Origin: Photorhabdus asymbiotica
GTDB lineage: Bacteria > Pseudomonadota > Gammaproteobacteria > Enterobacterales > Enterobacteriaceae
DNA length: 64,000 nucleotides
Assembly: GCF_003634575.1 (NCBI RefSeq)
Contig: NZ_RBLJ01000001.1
Coordinates: 1,426,001 to 1,490,000 of the forward strand
Direction: 5' to 3'
Shown here: positions 24,911 through 34,959 of the stretch, in pieces
Layout of the letters: each line of letters begins with the position of its first letter
Numbering within the stretch: the first letter of the stretch is position 1
The notes under the pieces: model-generated
Database searches by the model: none
The model's input: only the letters and a program-made list of their open reading frames with translations
Told to the model about the DNA's origin: nothing
Translations under genes and position numbers: made by a program

Positions 24911-25786
24911 ATGCCAGCAAAAATTATTGACGGGAAAACGATTGCGCAGACAATCAGAAGAGAAGTAGCAGAACGTGTTCAACAACGTGTCTCAGCAGGA
25001 AAACGTGCTCCCGGCCTCGCCGTTGTTTTAGTCGGAGAAAACCCCGCTTCTCAGATTTATGTCGCCAGTAAACGTCGTGCCTGCGAAGAAGTCGGGTTTG
25101 TTTCCCGTTCCTATGACCTGCCAAATACCACCAGCGAAGCAGAATTGTTAAACCTTATCGATCAGCTTAATGATGATTCAGACATTGATGGGATTCTGGT
25201 TCAGCTTCCTTTACCTGCCGGGATCGATAACGTTAAAGTTCTGGAACGTATCCAACCTGATAAAGATGTTGATGGTTTCCATCCTTATAATATTGGCCGT
25301 CTGTGTCAACGCGCACCAAAGTTACGCCCCTGCACTCCACGCGGCATTGCAACTTTGCTTGAACGTTGTGGAATCAACACATATGGCCTGAATGCCGTCA
25401 TTATCGGTGCCTCAAATATTGTTGGTCGTCCAATGAGTCTGGAACTGCTACTCGCTGGCTGTACCACGACGGTTACTCATCGTTTTACCAAAAATTTACG
25501 CCACCATGTGGAACATGCGGATCTGCTAATTGTGGCTGTCGGTAAACCAAACTTTATCCCTGGTGAGTGGATTAAACCAGGCGCCATTGTGATTGACGTC
25601 GGCATTAATCGCCTGGAAGACGGTAAAGTCATTGGTGATGTTGATTTTAAAACCGCTTCAGAACGAGCAAGCTGGATCTCTCCTGTTCCGGGAGGCGTTG
25701 GTCCAATGACAGTGGCTACGCTTATCCAGAATACCTTGCAAGCTTGCGAGGAATATCATGATGTGGAAAAAACTGAAGGTTGTTAA
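24911..25786 (+). CDS. folD: Methylene-THF dehydrogenase / methenyl-THF cyclohydrolase
   Basis: Bifunctional cytosolic enzyme that oxidises 5,10-methylene-THF with NADP+ and hydrolyses the product to 10-formyl-THF. It matches E. coli FolD over its full length: [13 protein letters not shown] holds the catalytic Tyr and Lys, [14 protein letters not shown] and KDVDGFHP the folate site, [15 protein letters not shown] the Rossmann nucleotide loop and [14 protein letters not shown] the C-terminal signature. The frame is open from 24884, but ATG 24911 ([13 protein letters not shown]) is the start that agrees with the family. Its stop overlaps the ybcJ start. Confidence 0.97.
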   Translation: MPAKIIDGKTIAQTIRREVAERVQQRVSAGKRAPGLAVVLVGENPASQIYVASKRRACEEVGFVSRSYDLPNTTSEAELLNLIDQLNDDSDIDGILVQLPLPAGIDNVKVLERIQPDKDVDGFHPYNIGRLCQRAPKLRPCTPRGIATLLERCGINTYGLNAVIIGASNIVGRPMSLELLLAGCTTTVTHRFTKNLRHHVEHADLLIVAVGKPNFIPGEWIKPGAIVIDVGINRLEDGKVIGDVDFKTASERASWISPVPGGVGPMTVATLIQNTLQACEEYHDVEKTEGC

Positions 25787-25998
25787 TGGAAATTTTTCAT
25801 TTAAAAGGTCATCCCCATGTGGAGCTGTGCGATCTGCTGAAGTTTCAAGGATGGAGTGAAAGTGGCGCTACAGCCAAGGCAGTTATTGCTGAAGGTCTAA
25901 TTGAAGTCAACGGCCAAACAGAGACACGCAAACGCTGTAAAATTACCGCCGGACAGGTTGTCACTTTCAATGGTGATTCTGTTTGCATCAAAGAATAA
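25786..25998 (+). CDS. ybcJ: YbcJ-like S4-domain RNA-binding protein
   Basis: 70-residue S4-fold RNA-binding protein: HVELCDLLKFQGWSESGATAKAVIAEGLIEVNGQTETRKRCKI is the S4 alpha-L motif and matches E. coli YbcJ. ATG 25786 shares its first base with the folD stop (TAATG), with GAAGG upstream, so it is translationally coupled to folD. The neighbour arrangement is the same in E. coli. A terminator follows at once. Confidence 0.95.
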   Translation: MEIFHLKGHPHVELCDLLKFQGWSESGATAKAVIAEGLIEVNGQTETRKRCKITAGQVVTFNGDSVCIKE

Positions 25999-26005
25999 CT
26001 AAAGT

Positions 26006-26030
26006 AGGCTCCCCAAAAGGGAGCCTTAAT
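26006..26030 (+). terminator. Terminator between folD-ybcJ and cysS
   Basis: AGGCTCCC / GGGAGCCT stem with loop CAAAA, followed by TAATTACT; lies between convergent genes. Confidence 0.8.
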
Positions 26031-26057
26031 TACTAAAGCAGTTGTACTCTCTCGAGC

Positions 26058-27443
26058 TTATTTACGACGCCAGCTAGTCCCTTGCGGACCATCTTCCAGT
26101 TCAATGCCCATCTCATTCAACTGATCACGAGCAGAATCTGCCAGCGTCCAATCTTTGTTTTTACGAGCATCATTACGTTGCTTAATCAATGCTTCAATTT
26201 TAGCAATGTCTTCATCATCAACTTGAACACCACTATGCAGGAATTGCTCTGGATCTTGTTCCAATAGACCTAAAATTCCAGCCAGTTTACGTAACACAGC
26301 TGCCAGACCATTCGCGGCTGATAAATCTTCCGATTTCAGGCAGTTGATTTCGCGTGCCATATCAAATAGCACTGAATAAGCCTCTGGGGTATTGAAATCA
26401 TCATTCATTGCTTCAATGAAACGCGCCTCAAATACTTCTCCACCTGCCGGTGATACAGACGCATCTGTACCACGCAGAGCCGTATAAAGACGCTCAAGCG
26501 CAGTACGTGCCTGCTTCAGATTCTCTTCAGTGTAGTTAAGCTGGCTACGATAATGACCTGACAGCAGGAAGTAACGTACTGTTTCCGCATCGTAATATTT
26601 CAGTACGTCACGGATAGTAAAGAAGTTGTTCAGCGATTTGGACATCTTCTCTTTATCCACCATGACCATCCCCGAATGCATCCAATAATTCACATACGGA
26701 CCATCATGAGCACAGGTAGACTGAGCAATTTCATTTTCATGATGTGGAAACATCAGATCAGCACCACCACCATGAATATCAAAATGATTGCCCAACTGTT
26801 TACCGTTCATTGCAGAACATTCAATGTGCCAACCCGGACGCCCTTTTCCCCACGGCGATTCCCAGCTTGGTTCACCTGGCTTAGACATTTTCCACAATAC
26901 GAAATCCATTGGATTACGCTTAACATCAGCCACTTCTACTCGTGCTCCTGCCTGTAACTGACTGAGATCTTGCCGGGAAAGCGCTCCGTAATCCGAATCA
27001 CTTTCGACAGAAAACATGACATCACCATTATCTGCAACATAAGCATGACCACGTTTTATCAATGATTCGGTTAGTTCAATGATTTCTGGAATATGACGAG
27101 TCGCACGGGGTTCCAGATCAGGGCGTAAAATATTCAGCGCATCAAAATCTTTATACATTTCAGCCAACATACGGCTGGTTAGATCATCGCAACTTTCGTG
27201 ATTTTCTGCTGCACGTTTGATGATCTTGTCATCAACATCAGTCACATTCCGCACATATGTCAAATCATATCCCAAATAACGCAGGTAACGAGCAATTACA
27301 TCAAAGGCAACAAATGTTCTGCCGTGACCAATATGGCATAGGTCATAAATCGTGATACCACACACGTACATCCCTACTATCCCTGGATGAATTGGCTTAA
27401 ATTCTTCTTTTTGACGACTGAGGGTATTGAAAATTTTTAGCAT
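26058..27443 (-). CDS. cysS: Cysteinyl-tRNA synthetase
   Basis: Class I aminoacyl-tRNA synthetase that charges tRNA-Cys. HIGH-type motif CHIGHGRT near residue 31 and KMSKSLNN are present, as are the zinc-binding cysteine of [12 protein letters not shown] and the WHIECS/HHENE residues of the active-site zinc. The 461-residue protein starts at ATG 27443 ([15 protein letters not shown]), matching E. coli; the open frame extends seven codons further. It is divergent from ppiB as in E. coli. Confidence 0.97.
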   Translation of the reverse strand: MLKIFNTLSRQKEEFKPIHPGIVGMYVCGITIYDLCHIGHGRTFVAFDVIARYLRYLGYDLTYVRNVTDVDDKIIKRAAENHESCDDLTSRMLAEMYKDFDALNILRPDLEPRATRHIPEIIELTESLIKRGHAYVADNGDVMFSVESDSDYGALSRQDLSQLQAGARVEVADVKRNPMDFVLWKMSKPGEPSWESPWGKGRPGWHIECSAMNGKQLGNHFDIHGGGADLMFPHHENEIAQSTCAHDGPYVNYWMHSGMVMVDKEKMSKSLNNFFTIRDVLKYYDAETVRYFLLSGHYRSQLNYTEENLKQARTALERLYTALRGTDASVSPAGGEVFEARFIEAMNDDFNTPEAYSVLFDMAREINCLKSEDLSAANGLAAVLRKLAGILGLLEQDPEQFLHSGVQVDDEDIAKIEALIKQRNDARKNKDWTLADSARDQLNEMGIELEDGPQGTSWRRK

Positions 27444-27712
27444 CGGGATTTTCCGTAAATTCACTGTACGCGTGATTAAAAATAACGAATTGATAACTCT
27501 GGACTTATGTCCCTATCTCATAAATAAATTTTCGATACGGCATCGTCCAATAAGATATTGAAACCCGATATTAAGCACTTTGCAAGGTTGACGATCAATA
27601 TAGCTTACTGAAATTAATAGGTACTGACTCATTATGGTAGATGTGATATAAAAGCCACCTGGTCCAAATGCCCTGAATCGGGTTAATCAAAATTATTATT
27701 AGGATTTGAATT

Positions 27713-28207
27713 ATGGTGACTTTCCATACCAACTTTGGCGATATTGTGATTAATACTTTCGCCGATAAAGCTCCTGTAACTGTCGAGAATTTCTTAAACT
27801 ACTGCCGCAATAGCTTCTACGATAACACCATCTTCCACCGCGTTATTAACGGTTTCATGATCCAAGGTGGCGGATTTGAACCCGGAATGAAACAAAAACC
27901 GACTGATGCAGCCATCAAAAATGAAGCCAACAATGGCCTGAAAAACAATCGTGGTACCCTGGCTATGGCCCGTACCAACGATCCACACTCAGCAACTGCA
28001 CAATTCTTCATTAATGTTGTTGATAATGATTTCTTGAACTTCCGCTCTGAACGCCCTGATGGTTGGGGTTACTGTGTGTTTGCCGAGGTTATCGAAGGTA
28101 TGGACGTTGTTGATAAAATCAAAGGCGTTTCTACTGGCCGCAGCGGTATGCACCAAGACGTACCACGCGAAGATGTTATCATTGAAAGAGTGACCGTCAG
28201 CGAGTAA
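27713..28207 (+). CDS. ppiB: Peptidyl-prolyl cis-trans isomerase B (cyclophilin)
   Basis: 164-residue cytoplasmic cyclophilin that isomerises Xaa-Pro bonds. [19 protein letters not shown] contains the catalytic Arg region, [21 protein letters not shown] and [19 protein letters not shown] are the standard cyclophilin blocks. Length equals E. coli PpiB. The lpxH start follows after 10 bases, suggesting co-transcription. Confidence 0.97.
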   Translation: MVTFHTNFGDIVINTFADKAPVTVENFLNYCRNSFYDNTIFHRVINGFMIQGGGFEPGMKQKPTDAAIKNEANNGLKNNRGTLAMARTNDPHSATAQFFINVVDNDFLNFRSERPDGWGYCVFAEVIEGMDVVDKIKGVSTGRSGMHQDVPREDVIIERVTVSE

Positions 28208-28217
28208 CTTACTACGT

Positions 28218-28940
28218 ATGTACACACTTTTTATCGCGGATTTACATCTAAGCGAGCACGAACCGGCAATCACTGCCGGTTTTCTGCGTTTTCTGCGTGA
28301 AGATGCTGTTCAAGCTGATAGCCTCTATATTCTCGGTGATCTGTTCGATTACTGGATTGGCGATGATGATAACAACCCTCTCCACCGAGAAATCGCCTGT
28401 GCATTAAAAACACTGCATCAACAAGGTGTTGCCTGTTATTTTATTCATGGCAACCGCGATTTTCTAATCGGTTCCCGTTTTGCTGAGGAAAGCGGCATAA
28501 TATTACTACCACAAGAAAAAGCCCTGGAACTGTATGGTAAGCGCGTGTTAATCCTGCACGGAGATACCTTGTGCACTGATGACACAGGTTATCAACAATA
28601 CCGTAAGCGGGTTCATACTCCGTGGATTCAGCGGCTGTTTTTACTATTACCACTGTCTATCCGCCAGAAAATTGCCGTAAAAATGCGCGCAAATAGTCAA
28701 TCGGTCAACAGTCGGAAGTCGGAAACCATTATGGATGTCAATCAGCAAGCTGTTATTGATGCTTTTGAGCGGCATCAGGCTGACTGGATGATCCATGGAC
28801 ATACGCATCGCCCTGCGGTACACGAAGTTACTCTACATAACAAAATGTATCATCGCGGTGTGCTTGGTGCATGGCACTATCAAGGATCAATGTTCAAAAT
28901 AACGGACAAATCAACCGATCTTATCTTTTTCCCATTCTGA
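28218..28940 (+). CDS. lpxH: UDP-2,3-diacylglucosamine diphosphatase
   Basis: Peripheral membrane hydrolase of lipid A synthesis that converts UDP-2,3-diacylglucosamine to lipid X and UMP. Calcineurin-like metal motifs are complete: [39 protein letters not shown] and [10 protein letters not shown]. 240 residues, as in E. coli. The order ppiB-lpxH-purE-purK is the conserved enterobacterial arrangement. Confidence 0.97.
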   Translation: MYTLFIADLHLSEHEPAITAGFLRFLREDAVQADSLYILGDLFDYWIGDDDNNPLHREIACALKTLHQQGVACYFIHGNRDFLIGSRFAEESGIILLPQEKALELYGKRVLILHGDTLCTDDTGYQQYRKRVHTPWIQRLFLLLPLSIRQKIAVKMRANSQSVNSRKSETIMDVNQQAVIDAFERHQADWMIHGHTHRPAVHEVTLHNKMYHRGVLGAWHYQGSMFKITDKSTDLIFFPF

Positions 28941-28975
28941 ATCACCTACCAGGTCACAATGTAAAGTATAAAGTA

Positions 28976-28991
28976 ACGCAATCGTTTTCCT
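28976..28991. promoter_or_regulatory. PurR operator of purEK
   Basis: ACGCAATCGTTTTCCT matches the PurR consensus ACGCAAACGTTTTCNT at all but one defined position and lies about 85 bases before purE, as in E. coli. It should mediate hypoxanthine/guanine-dependent repression. Confidence 0.85.
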
Positions 28992-29074
28992 TAGCTTGTG
29001 AGCATGATATGATCCGCAGCCTTAAAGCGCTATATTCGTTCTGGTGGACGTTAAAATACAGGAGCATTTAACTT

Positions 29075-29605
29075 ATGACTGCCCGGCCTGATTCAACAGG
29101 AACAGCTCAATACAACGCCAAAATCGCTATCGTCATGGGTTCTAAAAGCGATTGGACAACCATGCAGCACGCAGCTGATATTCTCACTTCTCTTGATGTC
29201 GCTTTCCATGTTGAAATTGTTTCTGCCCACCGCACACCAGATAAATTATTCAGTTTTGCCGAACAAGCCGAACAAAAGGGCTTCGATGTCATTATTGCTG
29301 GAGCAGGCGGTGCCGCCCATCTACCCGGAATGCTGGCTGCTAAAACCCTGGTGCCTGTTCTGGGCGTCCCCGTACAAAGTGCCGCGCTTAATGGTGTAGA
29401 CAGCCTCTACTCTATCGTACAAATGCCAAAAGGTATTCCTGTCGGCACACTTGCTATTGGAAAGGCAGGCGCAGCAAACGCAGCGCTGTTAGCTACACAG
29501 ATGCTGGCTCGTCATGATAAAGATTTGCTGAAGCGCCTTACTCATTGGCGTGAAACACAAACTCAGGATGTACTCGATAATCCCGATCCACGGGAGGAAG
29601 TATGA
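29075..29605 (+). CDS. purE: N5-carboxyaminoimidazole ribonucleotide mutase
   Basis: Class I PurE that moves the carboxylate of N5-CAIR to give CAIR in purine synthesis. [21 protein letters not shown] and [12 protein letters not shown] are the substrate-binding loops with the catalytic His. 176 residues. It overlaps purK by 4 bases (ATGA), so the two are translationally coupled, and it is preceded by a PurR operator. Confidence 0.97.
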   Translation: MTARPDSTGTAQYNAKIAIVMGSKSDWTTMQHAADILTSLDVAFHVEIVSAHRTPDKLFSFAEQAEQKGFDVIIAGAGGAAHLPGMLAAKTLVPVLGVPVQSAALNGVDSLYSIVQMPKGIPVGTLAIGKAGAANAALLATQMLARHDKDLLKRLTHWRETQTQDVLDNPDPREEV

Positions 29606-30669
29606 AACCAGTTTGTGTATTAGGTAATGGTCAGCTTGGGCGGATGCTACGTCAGGCCGGTGAGCCTTTAGGTATCTCGGTTTACCCTGTTGGTCTGGAT
29701 GCAGAACCCGAAGCCGTTCCTTACCAGAATAGTGTGATTACCGCTGAAATTGAACGCTGGCCAGAAACAGCCCTTACCCGGGAACTTGCTCGCCATAAGG
29801 CTTTCACTAATCGGGATATTTTCCCTCGCCTGGCGGATCGTCTACCACAAAAGCAATTAATAGATAGCTTGGGGCTTGCAACTGCCCCATGGCAATTACT
29901 GGCTGATACCAACCAATGGCCACAGCTGTTCACCGAACTTGGTAATTTCGTTATCGTTAAACGTCGCATTGGTGGTTATGACGGCCGCGGACAATGGCGC
30001 ATTCACCCCGGGGATGAAACAGAGTTACCAGATGATATTTATGGTGAATGTATTGCTGAGCAAGCCATTCCTTTCTCTGGCGAAGTTTCTCTGGTGGGTG
30101 CCCGCAACGAAAGTGGCAATTGTGTGTTCTATCCATTGACTCACAATCTGCACCAAGATGGCATTCTGCGTACCAGTATTGCCTTTCCTTCGGAAAATTG
30201 TCATCTACAGCAACAAGCTGAAAGCATGTTGTCAGCCATTATGCATGAGCTGAAATATGTCGGTGTGATGGCAATGGAATGTTTTATTGTCGGTGATAAT
30301 TTACTGATTAATGAACTGGCGCCGCGGGTTCATAACAGTGGTCACTGGACTCAAAATGGCGCATCTATCAGCCAGTTTGAATTACATCTCCGCGCTATTC
30401 TGGATTTACCCATGCCTCAACCAGAAGTTACAGCGCCATCAGTCATGGTTAATTTGATTGGTACAGATGTCAATACACAATGGCTCAACTTACCATTGGT
30501 ACATTTACATTGGTATGAGAAAGAAGTTCGCCCTGCACGTAAAGTTGGTCATCTTAATCTTTCTCACGCTAATAAAAACGAGTTAAAAAATACATTGCAG
30601 AAACTTATTCCAATGCTACCGCCTGAATATCAGAGTGGCCTTGAATGGGTGCAAGAAAAATTAACTTAG
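29602..30669 (+). CDS. purK: N5-carboxyaminoimidazole ribonucleotide synthase
   Basis: ATP-grasp ligase that makes N5-CAIR from AIR, bicarbonate and ATP, feeding Pur[16 protein letters not shown] is the N-terminal loop, [14 protein letters not shown] and [21 protein letters not shown] belong to the ATP-grasp fold, and [17 protein letters not shown] holds metal ligands. 355 residues, normal length. The core block ends here; accessory DNA follows. Confidence 0.97.
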   Translation: MKPVCVLGNGQLGRMLRQAGEPLGISVYPVGLDAEPEAVPYQNSVITAEIERWPETALTRELARHKAFTNRDIFPRLADRLPQKQLIDSLGLATAPWQLLADTNQWPQLFTELGNFVIVKRRIGGYDGRGQWRIHPGDETELPDDIYGECIAEQAIPFSGEVSLVGARNESGNCVFYPLTHNLHQDGILRTSIAFPSENCHLQQQAESMLSAIMHELKYVGVMAMECFIVGDNLLINELAPRVHNSGHWTQNGASISQFELHLRAILDLPMPQPEVTAPSVMVNLIGTDVNTQWLNLPLVHLHWYEKEVRPARKVGHLNLSHANKNELKNTLQKLIPMLPPEYQSGLEWVQEKLT

Positions 30670-30861
30670 TTAACAGCTTCGTATATGGTCTTCCCCTGTA
30701 TTGTTTAAGAACTATCAATTCAGAAGTACACGGATTCAAGCAAGCGCAGCTGAAGTCAAGTCTGATACTGACGTTGTTTATTTATTGATCTGATTATCTT
30801 GATTTGTATCCACAATAGTCCCACAGTAAGGACACAAATAGTAGGAAACAAAGAGGCACAT

Positions 30862-31099
30862 ATGAATACAGCCACGTTAAAAGTTCGTCTTTCTGAAGAG
30901 CTAAAAAATGCGGTAGCACAAGCCGCCCGGGATAATAAGTTTGGACATGTCTAGTTTTATTCGCTTGGTACTAACTAGAACTACAAAAGAGTACCATGTT
31001 CCTAATGCTACAACGCAGACAGCTATCCATGAATTGGAAAGTGGTGGCGGTACAAATGCAGATACCATAGATGAATTTTGGGACAAAATTTTCCAATAA
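30862..31099 (+). pseudogene. RelB/DinJ-type antitoxin, frameshifted
   Basis: Two overlapping frames give one ribbon-helix-helix antitoxin: codons from ATG 30862 (MNTATLKVRLSEELKNAVAQ, then AARDNKFG) end at 30954, and the continuation from 30947 in another frame (MSSFIRLVLTRTTKEYHVPN ... ADTIDEFWDKIFQ) stops at 31099. A one-base insertion around 30946 explains the break. The reconstructed protein has normal DinJ-type layout. It is followed 3 bases later by a truncated toxin gene. Confidence 0.75.
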
Positions 31100-31102
31100 A
31101 AT

Positions 31103-31204
31103 ATGCTAAAAATTCGCTATTCATCCGCTTTTAAAAAGGATTTAAAACCCTATCAACACGATAGATCAGTTATCGTCATTGTTTCACCCCGGTCACATAG
31201 TTAG
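31103..31204 (+). pseudogene. YafQ/RelE-type toxin remnant cut by an ERIC fragment
   Basis: MLKIRYSSAFKKDLKPYQHD is the N-terminus of a YafQ-type mRNA interferase; after about 25 codons the frame enters an ERIC fragment (from about 31181) and stops at 31202-31204. Catalytic residues lie downstream in intact toxins and are missing. The paired antitoxin is frameshifted, so the module is dead. Confidence 0.75.
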
Positions 31205-31265
31205 CTATGCTCCCGGGGATTCGCTCCCTTGCCGTCGCGATGCATCTTGAAATCTATTGGGTATA
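31181..31265 (-). repeat. ERIC element, partial, inverted
   Basis: About 85 bp of an inverted ERIC (TTTCACCCCGGTCACATAG ... TATTGGGTATA); the first third is missing at the junction with the toxin remnant. Confidence 0.85.
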
Positions 31266-31322
31266 TATCGGATCGGAAGCCATGCAAAGTTATTCAAGAT
31301 ATGAGACTTATAATAGCCCAAT

Positions 31323-31350
31323 AATAGCCCAACCCCTTGGGCTATTTTTT
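31323..31350 (+). terminator. Strong rho-independent terminator
   Basis: ATAGCCCAA (31324-31332), loop CCCC, TTGGGCTAT (31337-31345), then a run of T. It ends plus-strand transcription of the decayed toxin-antitoxin locus. Confidence 0.85.
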
Positions 31351-31430
31351 ATTAAATTAGCTGAAAAAATTCCTCATGAATAGAATAAGAAGATGTAAGG
31401 CTTATCGCTCTGCATTCCAACCTATTTAAA

Positions 31431-31536
31431 CGCTGCTTTGTTGGCTGCTTTCACTTACCCCAATCACATCATTATCTATGCTCCTGAGGATGCGTTCACT
31501 TGCCGCCGCACTGCAACTTAAAATCTATTGGATATA
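31431..31536 (-). repeat. ERIC element, left-truncated, inverted
   Basis: Starts within the GCTGCTTTGTTGGCTG block and ends TATTGGATATA; about 20 bp of the outer end are missing and several positions have diverged (CCCCAATCACATC). It lies 12 bases after the stop of the riboflavin-synthase-like gene. Confidence 0.85.
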
Positions 31537-31548
31537 TTCTTTCAATTA

Positions 31549-32169
31549 TCATATTGATCTATTAACATTAATCGATCTAGATATAGTATCTACAATCGTT
31601 CTCGTTGTTTGATCTATTTCATAGTTAAGTAAATCACCAATTTTAATATTACCAAGATTAGTAGCTCTTAACGTTTCTGGAATTAAATTCAATTCAATGG
31701 TTTTATTTTCTTCATTTATACCATTGATTGTTAAGCTACAACCATGTAGCCCAATAAAACCTTTATGAAAAAAGTATTTTATATTATCTCCAGGAATATT
31801 AATCACTAATCGATACGTTTCTCCCGTTTTAATAAAATCAACGACTTTTGCAACACCTTCAATATGTCCATATAAACTATGACCACCATTTTCCTTATTC
31901 ATTTGATGTGATCTTTCAATATTAACTTCATCCCCCACATTCAAAAACTTTAATGTGGTCACATCAGCCGTAAAATCTGATATATCAAAAGAGACTATAT
32001 CGTCTTTAAATTGTGTGACAGTCAGGCATGTACCATTAATCGCAACACTAGCTCCCACAGAAACATCATCAAAGAAATGGTTATTATTACTGACGGTTAA
32101 CGTACTAAATCCATCTCTTTTATCAAGAGATAAAACGCTTTCTTTTCCTTGCACAATTCCAGTATACAT
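31549..32169 (-). CDS. Divergent riboflavin synthase / lumazine-protein-like
   Basis: 206-residue protein with two lumazine-binding repeats, similar in length and layout to E. coli riboflavin synthase alpha (RibE). Conserved: MYTGIVQGKE, NGTCLTVT (catalytic Cys), GGHSLYGH (His pair), KGFIGLHGCSLTI and EIDQTTRTIVDT. Changed: the usual IDGISLTV has H for D and C for I, and the MKETLRxTNL element of the first repeat is replaced by ISDFTADVTTL. ATG 32169 has GAGGG 5 bases upstream. It may be an extra synthase, a lumazine/flavin carrier or an antenna-type protein as in luminous bacteria. It is divergent from a transport/oxygenase cluster. Confidence 0.8.
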   Translation of the reverse strand: MYTGIVQGKESVLSLDKRDGFSTLTVSNNNHFFDDVSVGASVAINGTCLTVTQFKDDIVSFDISDFTADVTTLKFLNVGDEVNIERSHQMNKENGGHSLYGHIEGVAKVVDFIKTGETYRLVINIPGDNIKYFFHKGFIGLHGCSLTINGINEENKTIELNLIPETLRATNLGNIKIGDLLNYEIDQTTRTIVDTISRSINVNRSI

Positions 32170-32643
32170 AATCACCCTCTTTTATTAAGTAGAAATGTCA
32201 TTGTCACACTGAGATAATGTATTCTTTTCATGAACATATGTCTAATAAAAGTTTATTAAAGCTATTAACCACACTTTTCTAATCTATATTCAAAAAATGC
32301 CTTATATCCAATTGACTTAAATCAAAGTTTAAATCAAACATTAAAAAATCAATAAACTACTTTATCCTATGGTTTTTAATTATATTAAAGTAAATCTTCA
32401 TTTATTATTTCCCATAATAAACTTGAATTAATTAACAATGCTATTTCAAATTCACAACACAAAATTAAACAAAAAGTCCCATTGCTAATTAAATAATCAA
32501 TATATTACTGATACTAAAAAATCACTAAGGTTAAAATAATCTTATTTTTTTACTCACCTCACCTTTACATCAATAAAATCAAATATCCCTTTGACAAAAC
32601 CACCCTGTTAGATCAATGTTAACTCCCATCATCCCAATACCAC
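32170..32643. other. AT-rich divergent promoter region
   Basis: About 470 bases between the riboflavin-synthase-like gene and the Tsx-like gene. It must hold promoters for both directions. I see no FMN-riboswitch-like structure and no coding sequence. Confidence 0.4.
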
Positions 32644-33549
32644 ATGAGAAGGGGAACCTTCGTGTTATTTGCCCCAAAAACCCACGATACGAAAAACTGC
32701 CTAGCGCTTTTTTTCTCTTCAGGGATCTCTTTTCCATTTCCTTGTACCTCTTATTTAACAATTGCCTGGCACTGGATCGACGCCAGATTAAAGAAGAGTG
32801 GATTACTTTCAATCCTATTATTGTTGCCAGTAATCCATCAAGCTCGGGCCAACAATTTTGTTAATTTTCAATCTATTGATACCAGCCTTTATATGCAATT
32901 TGAAAATCGGGTCGATCCCAGAAAAACCATTTCACCGATTTTAGAGGCTTTCGGTGACTATAGCGTCGGAGATATGTACGTCTATAGTATTTGGCAAAAC
33001 TCGCTGCAAAGTGATTATAAAGGCGATAAAAGCACCTACTATTATAAATTTGTGCCAAGAATGAGCTTTAGTAAAATCACGGGTAATGACCTCTCTTTTG
33101 GTCCGTTCAAAGATATTCTGTTCGCTCAATGGGTTGCTAAAACTAAAGATATAGATTACGACTATTTCCCTGGTATCAGTATTGATTGGCAGACAAATTG
33201 GATTAGTTGGTTACGTACAACTTTTTATTTTGAGAATAACGACAAAGGGAGCTGGAACGATCAGCGAATCCATATCGATTACGGAATTCCCTTCAATAAT
33301 CGTTTAGGTGATTTCCGTGTTGTCGGTACTTTTGATTATACTTTGGGTTTACATGGACAACCTGAGACTATCGATTTCAAACCCGAGTTACATTACGATT
33401 TAGGAAAACGCCTTGGTAACCAACCCAGCCATTTATGGATAGGCATTGTCCTGAATCCAATAAAAAATAAATATAAAATAAGAGATACGTCTTATTATCG
33501 AACGGATCAATTTAGCTATGGGATCTTTCTTCGATATAGTTTTTTCTGA
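32644..33549 (+). CDS. Tsx/OmpK-like outer-membrane channel
   Basis: Outer-membrane beta-barrel with blocks characteristic of nucleoside channel Tsx: SPILEAFGDYSVGDMYVYS, RMSFSKITGNDLSFGPFKDI, IHIDYGIPF, KPELHYDLGK and a terminal aromatic strand YGIFLRYSFF ending in Phe, the barrel-assembly signal. A signal peptide is visible as LLSILLLLPVIHQARA, but it starts some 50 residues after ATG 32644; no ATG lies close to it. GTG 32662 has AAGGGG 8 bases upstream. The start is therefore doubtful. It probably lets nucleosides or related heterocycles through the outer membrane for the following two genes. Confidence 0.7.
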   Translation: MRRGTFVLFAPKTHDTKNCLALFFSSGISFPFPCTSYLTIAWHWIDARLKKSGLLSILLLLPVIHQARANNFVNFQSIDTSLYMQFENRVDPRKTISPILEAFGDYSVGDMYVYSIWQNSLQSDYKGDKSTYYYKFVPRMSFSKITGNDLSFGPFKDILFAQWVAKTKDIDYDYFPGISIDWQTNWISWLRTTFYFENNDKGSWNDQRIHIDYGIPFNNRLGDFRVVGTFDYTLGLHGQPETIDFKPELHYDLGKRLGNQPSHLWIGIVLNPIKNKYKIRDTSYYRTDQFSYGIFLRYSFF

Positions 33550-33605
33550 TACCGCAATAAAATATCAGAAATTTTCTGATTACCTTTATCCATTATGGAG
33601 TCAAG

Positions 33606-34880
33606 ATGCCCATTCAACATGACAGGTTCGGACGTACTTATCAGTGGCTCCTGCTGATACTTTTAGGTCTGGTTTACTTTCTGGTCACCGCAACCACATT
33701 TACCTCACTGGGTGTTGTATTACCCAGTATGATCAAGGAATTAAACTGGAGTTGGACTGATGCAGGTCTGGGGTTCACTTTACTTGGCCTGTCATGTGGA
33801 CTATCCAGTTATCTTCCAGCAATGTTTATCCGCCGGACAGGTGTTCGTGCCACCTTACTGATCGGTACACTTACTTTTATCACCGGCTTTTACATCCTCT
33901 ACAACACTCACAGTATCACCGCTTATTTCACCGGTACAACACTATTAGGCATTGGCTTTAGTCTTATGGCTACTGTTCCCGGAACTTATGTCATTAGCCG
34001 GCTCTTTGAAAAACAGTCATTAGCTTTCGGTATCTATTTCACCATCGGAGGATTAGGCGGCGTGGTCGGTCCGTGGATCTATTTCCTGGCAACGGTGTTT
34101 TGGGGAAACTGGCGTATGCATTGGGCAATTTCCGGGGTATTACTTACGTTGATCAGTATATTGACCATTTTGATTATGCGAGAAGGCAAAAAGGAAAATG
34201 CCCATGCTGAAAGAGTCAGCAAAAATCAACAAGACCATGTCCCTTCCAGTATCTATCGCACGAGGGAAATATGGAATGTCCGGCAAGCATTGCATACTTG
34301 GCAATTTTATGTCATTGCAGCCGCTTATACCTCTTTTTTACTGTGTGGGATAACCGTTAACAGCTTTGCTGTCGCCCATATTACTGAAAATGGATTCAGC
34401 GAATCTGTTGCTGCTTCCTCGCTCAGCATTTTGGCTTTTATCAACGCATTCTCCAGATTTGCGGGAGGCGCGGTTGGTGAATGGCTTGATCCCAAGAAAC
34501 TGCTTATCGGCAGTCTGTCGATAATTATCTGTGGTCTTATCGCACTCAGCGTCGCCACATCATGGACATTTTTAATCCTATTCACTTTGTGTATTGGCAT
34601 CGGCTATGGCATGACCTTTCTGGCATCCAGCATATTACTGTTCAATTATTTTGGTCGCGCACCCTATCTGGAATTATTCTCAGTGGTGAACTTAATCTCC
34701 ACTATCGCATGTTTCGCCCCTTTTCTGGTGGGAGTAATTAAGGATTATTCAGGTAGTTTTACCCCCGCATTTCTCATTATTGCTATACCGGTGCTTACCA
34801 TTCTGATTATCACTTTTAGGATGCAACCGCCTTTACAAATAGTCAGGAAACATTCTGACAACAGTTCCTTACTTAATTGA
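33606..34880 (+). CDS. MFS transporter
   Basis: 424-residue inner-membrane protein with about 12 hydrophobic segments and major-facilitator features (LGFTLLGLSCGLSSYLPAMFIRRTGVRATLL between TM2 and TM3, VPGTYVISRLFEKQSLAFGIYFTIGG). It begins 56 bases after the Tsx-like gene with GGAG before the ATG and probably belongs to its operon. Substrate unknown; context suggests uptake of a compound used by the oxygenase downstream. Confidence 0.85.
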   Translation: MPIQHDRFGRTYQWLLLILLGLVYFLVTATTFTSLGVVLPSMIKELNWSWTDAGLGFTLLGLSCGLSSYLPAMFIRRTGVRATLLIGTLTFITGFYILYNTHSITAYFTGTTLLGIGFSLMATVPGTYVISRLFEKQSLAFGIYFTIGGLGGVVGPWIYFLATVFWGNWRMHWAISGVLLTLISILTILIMREGKKENAHAERVSKNQQDHVPSSIYRTREIWNVRQALHTWQFYVIAAAYTSFLLCGITVNSFAVAHITENGFSESVAASSLSILAFINAFSRFAGGAVGEWLDPKKLLIGSLSIIICGLIALSVATSWTFLILFTLCIGIGYGMTFLASSILLFNYFGRAPYLELFSVVNLISTIACFAPFLVGVIKDYSGSFTPAFLIIAIPVLTILIITFRMQPPLQIVRKHSDNSSLLN

Positions 34881-34893
34881 ATTTAAAAATAAG

Positions 34894-34923
34894 AAAGCAG
34901 CAACTTGAAAGATGAAGGGTATA
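34894..34923 (+). repeat. ERIC remnant (30-bp right end)
   Basis: AAAGCAGCAACTTGAAAGAT and GAAGGGTATA only, the right terminus of an ERIC element, lying between the MFS and oxygenase genes. Confidence 0.8.
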
Positions 34924-34959
34924 AAAAGGTATTCCTTATAACACACAAACAAGGAATTA

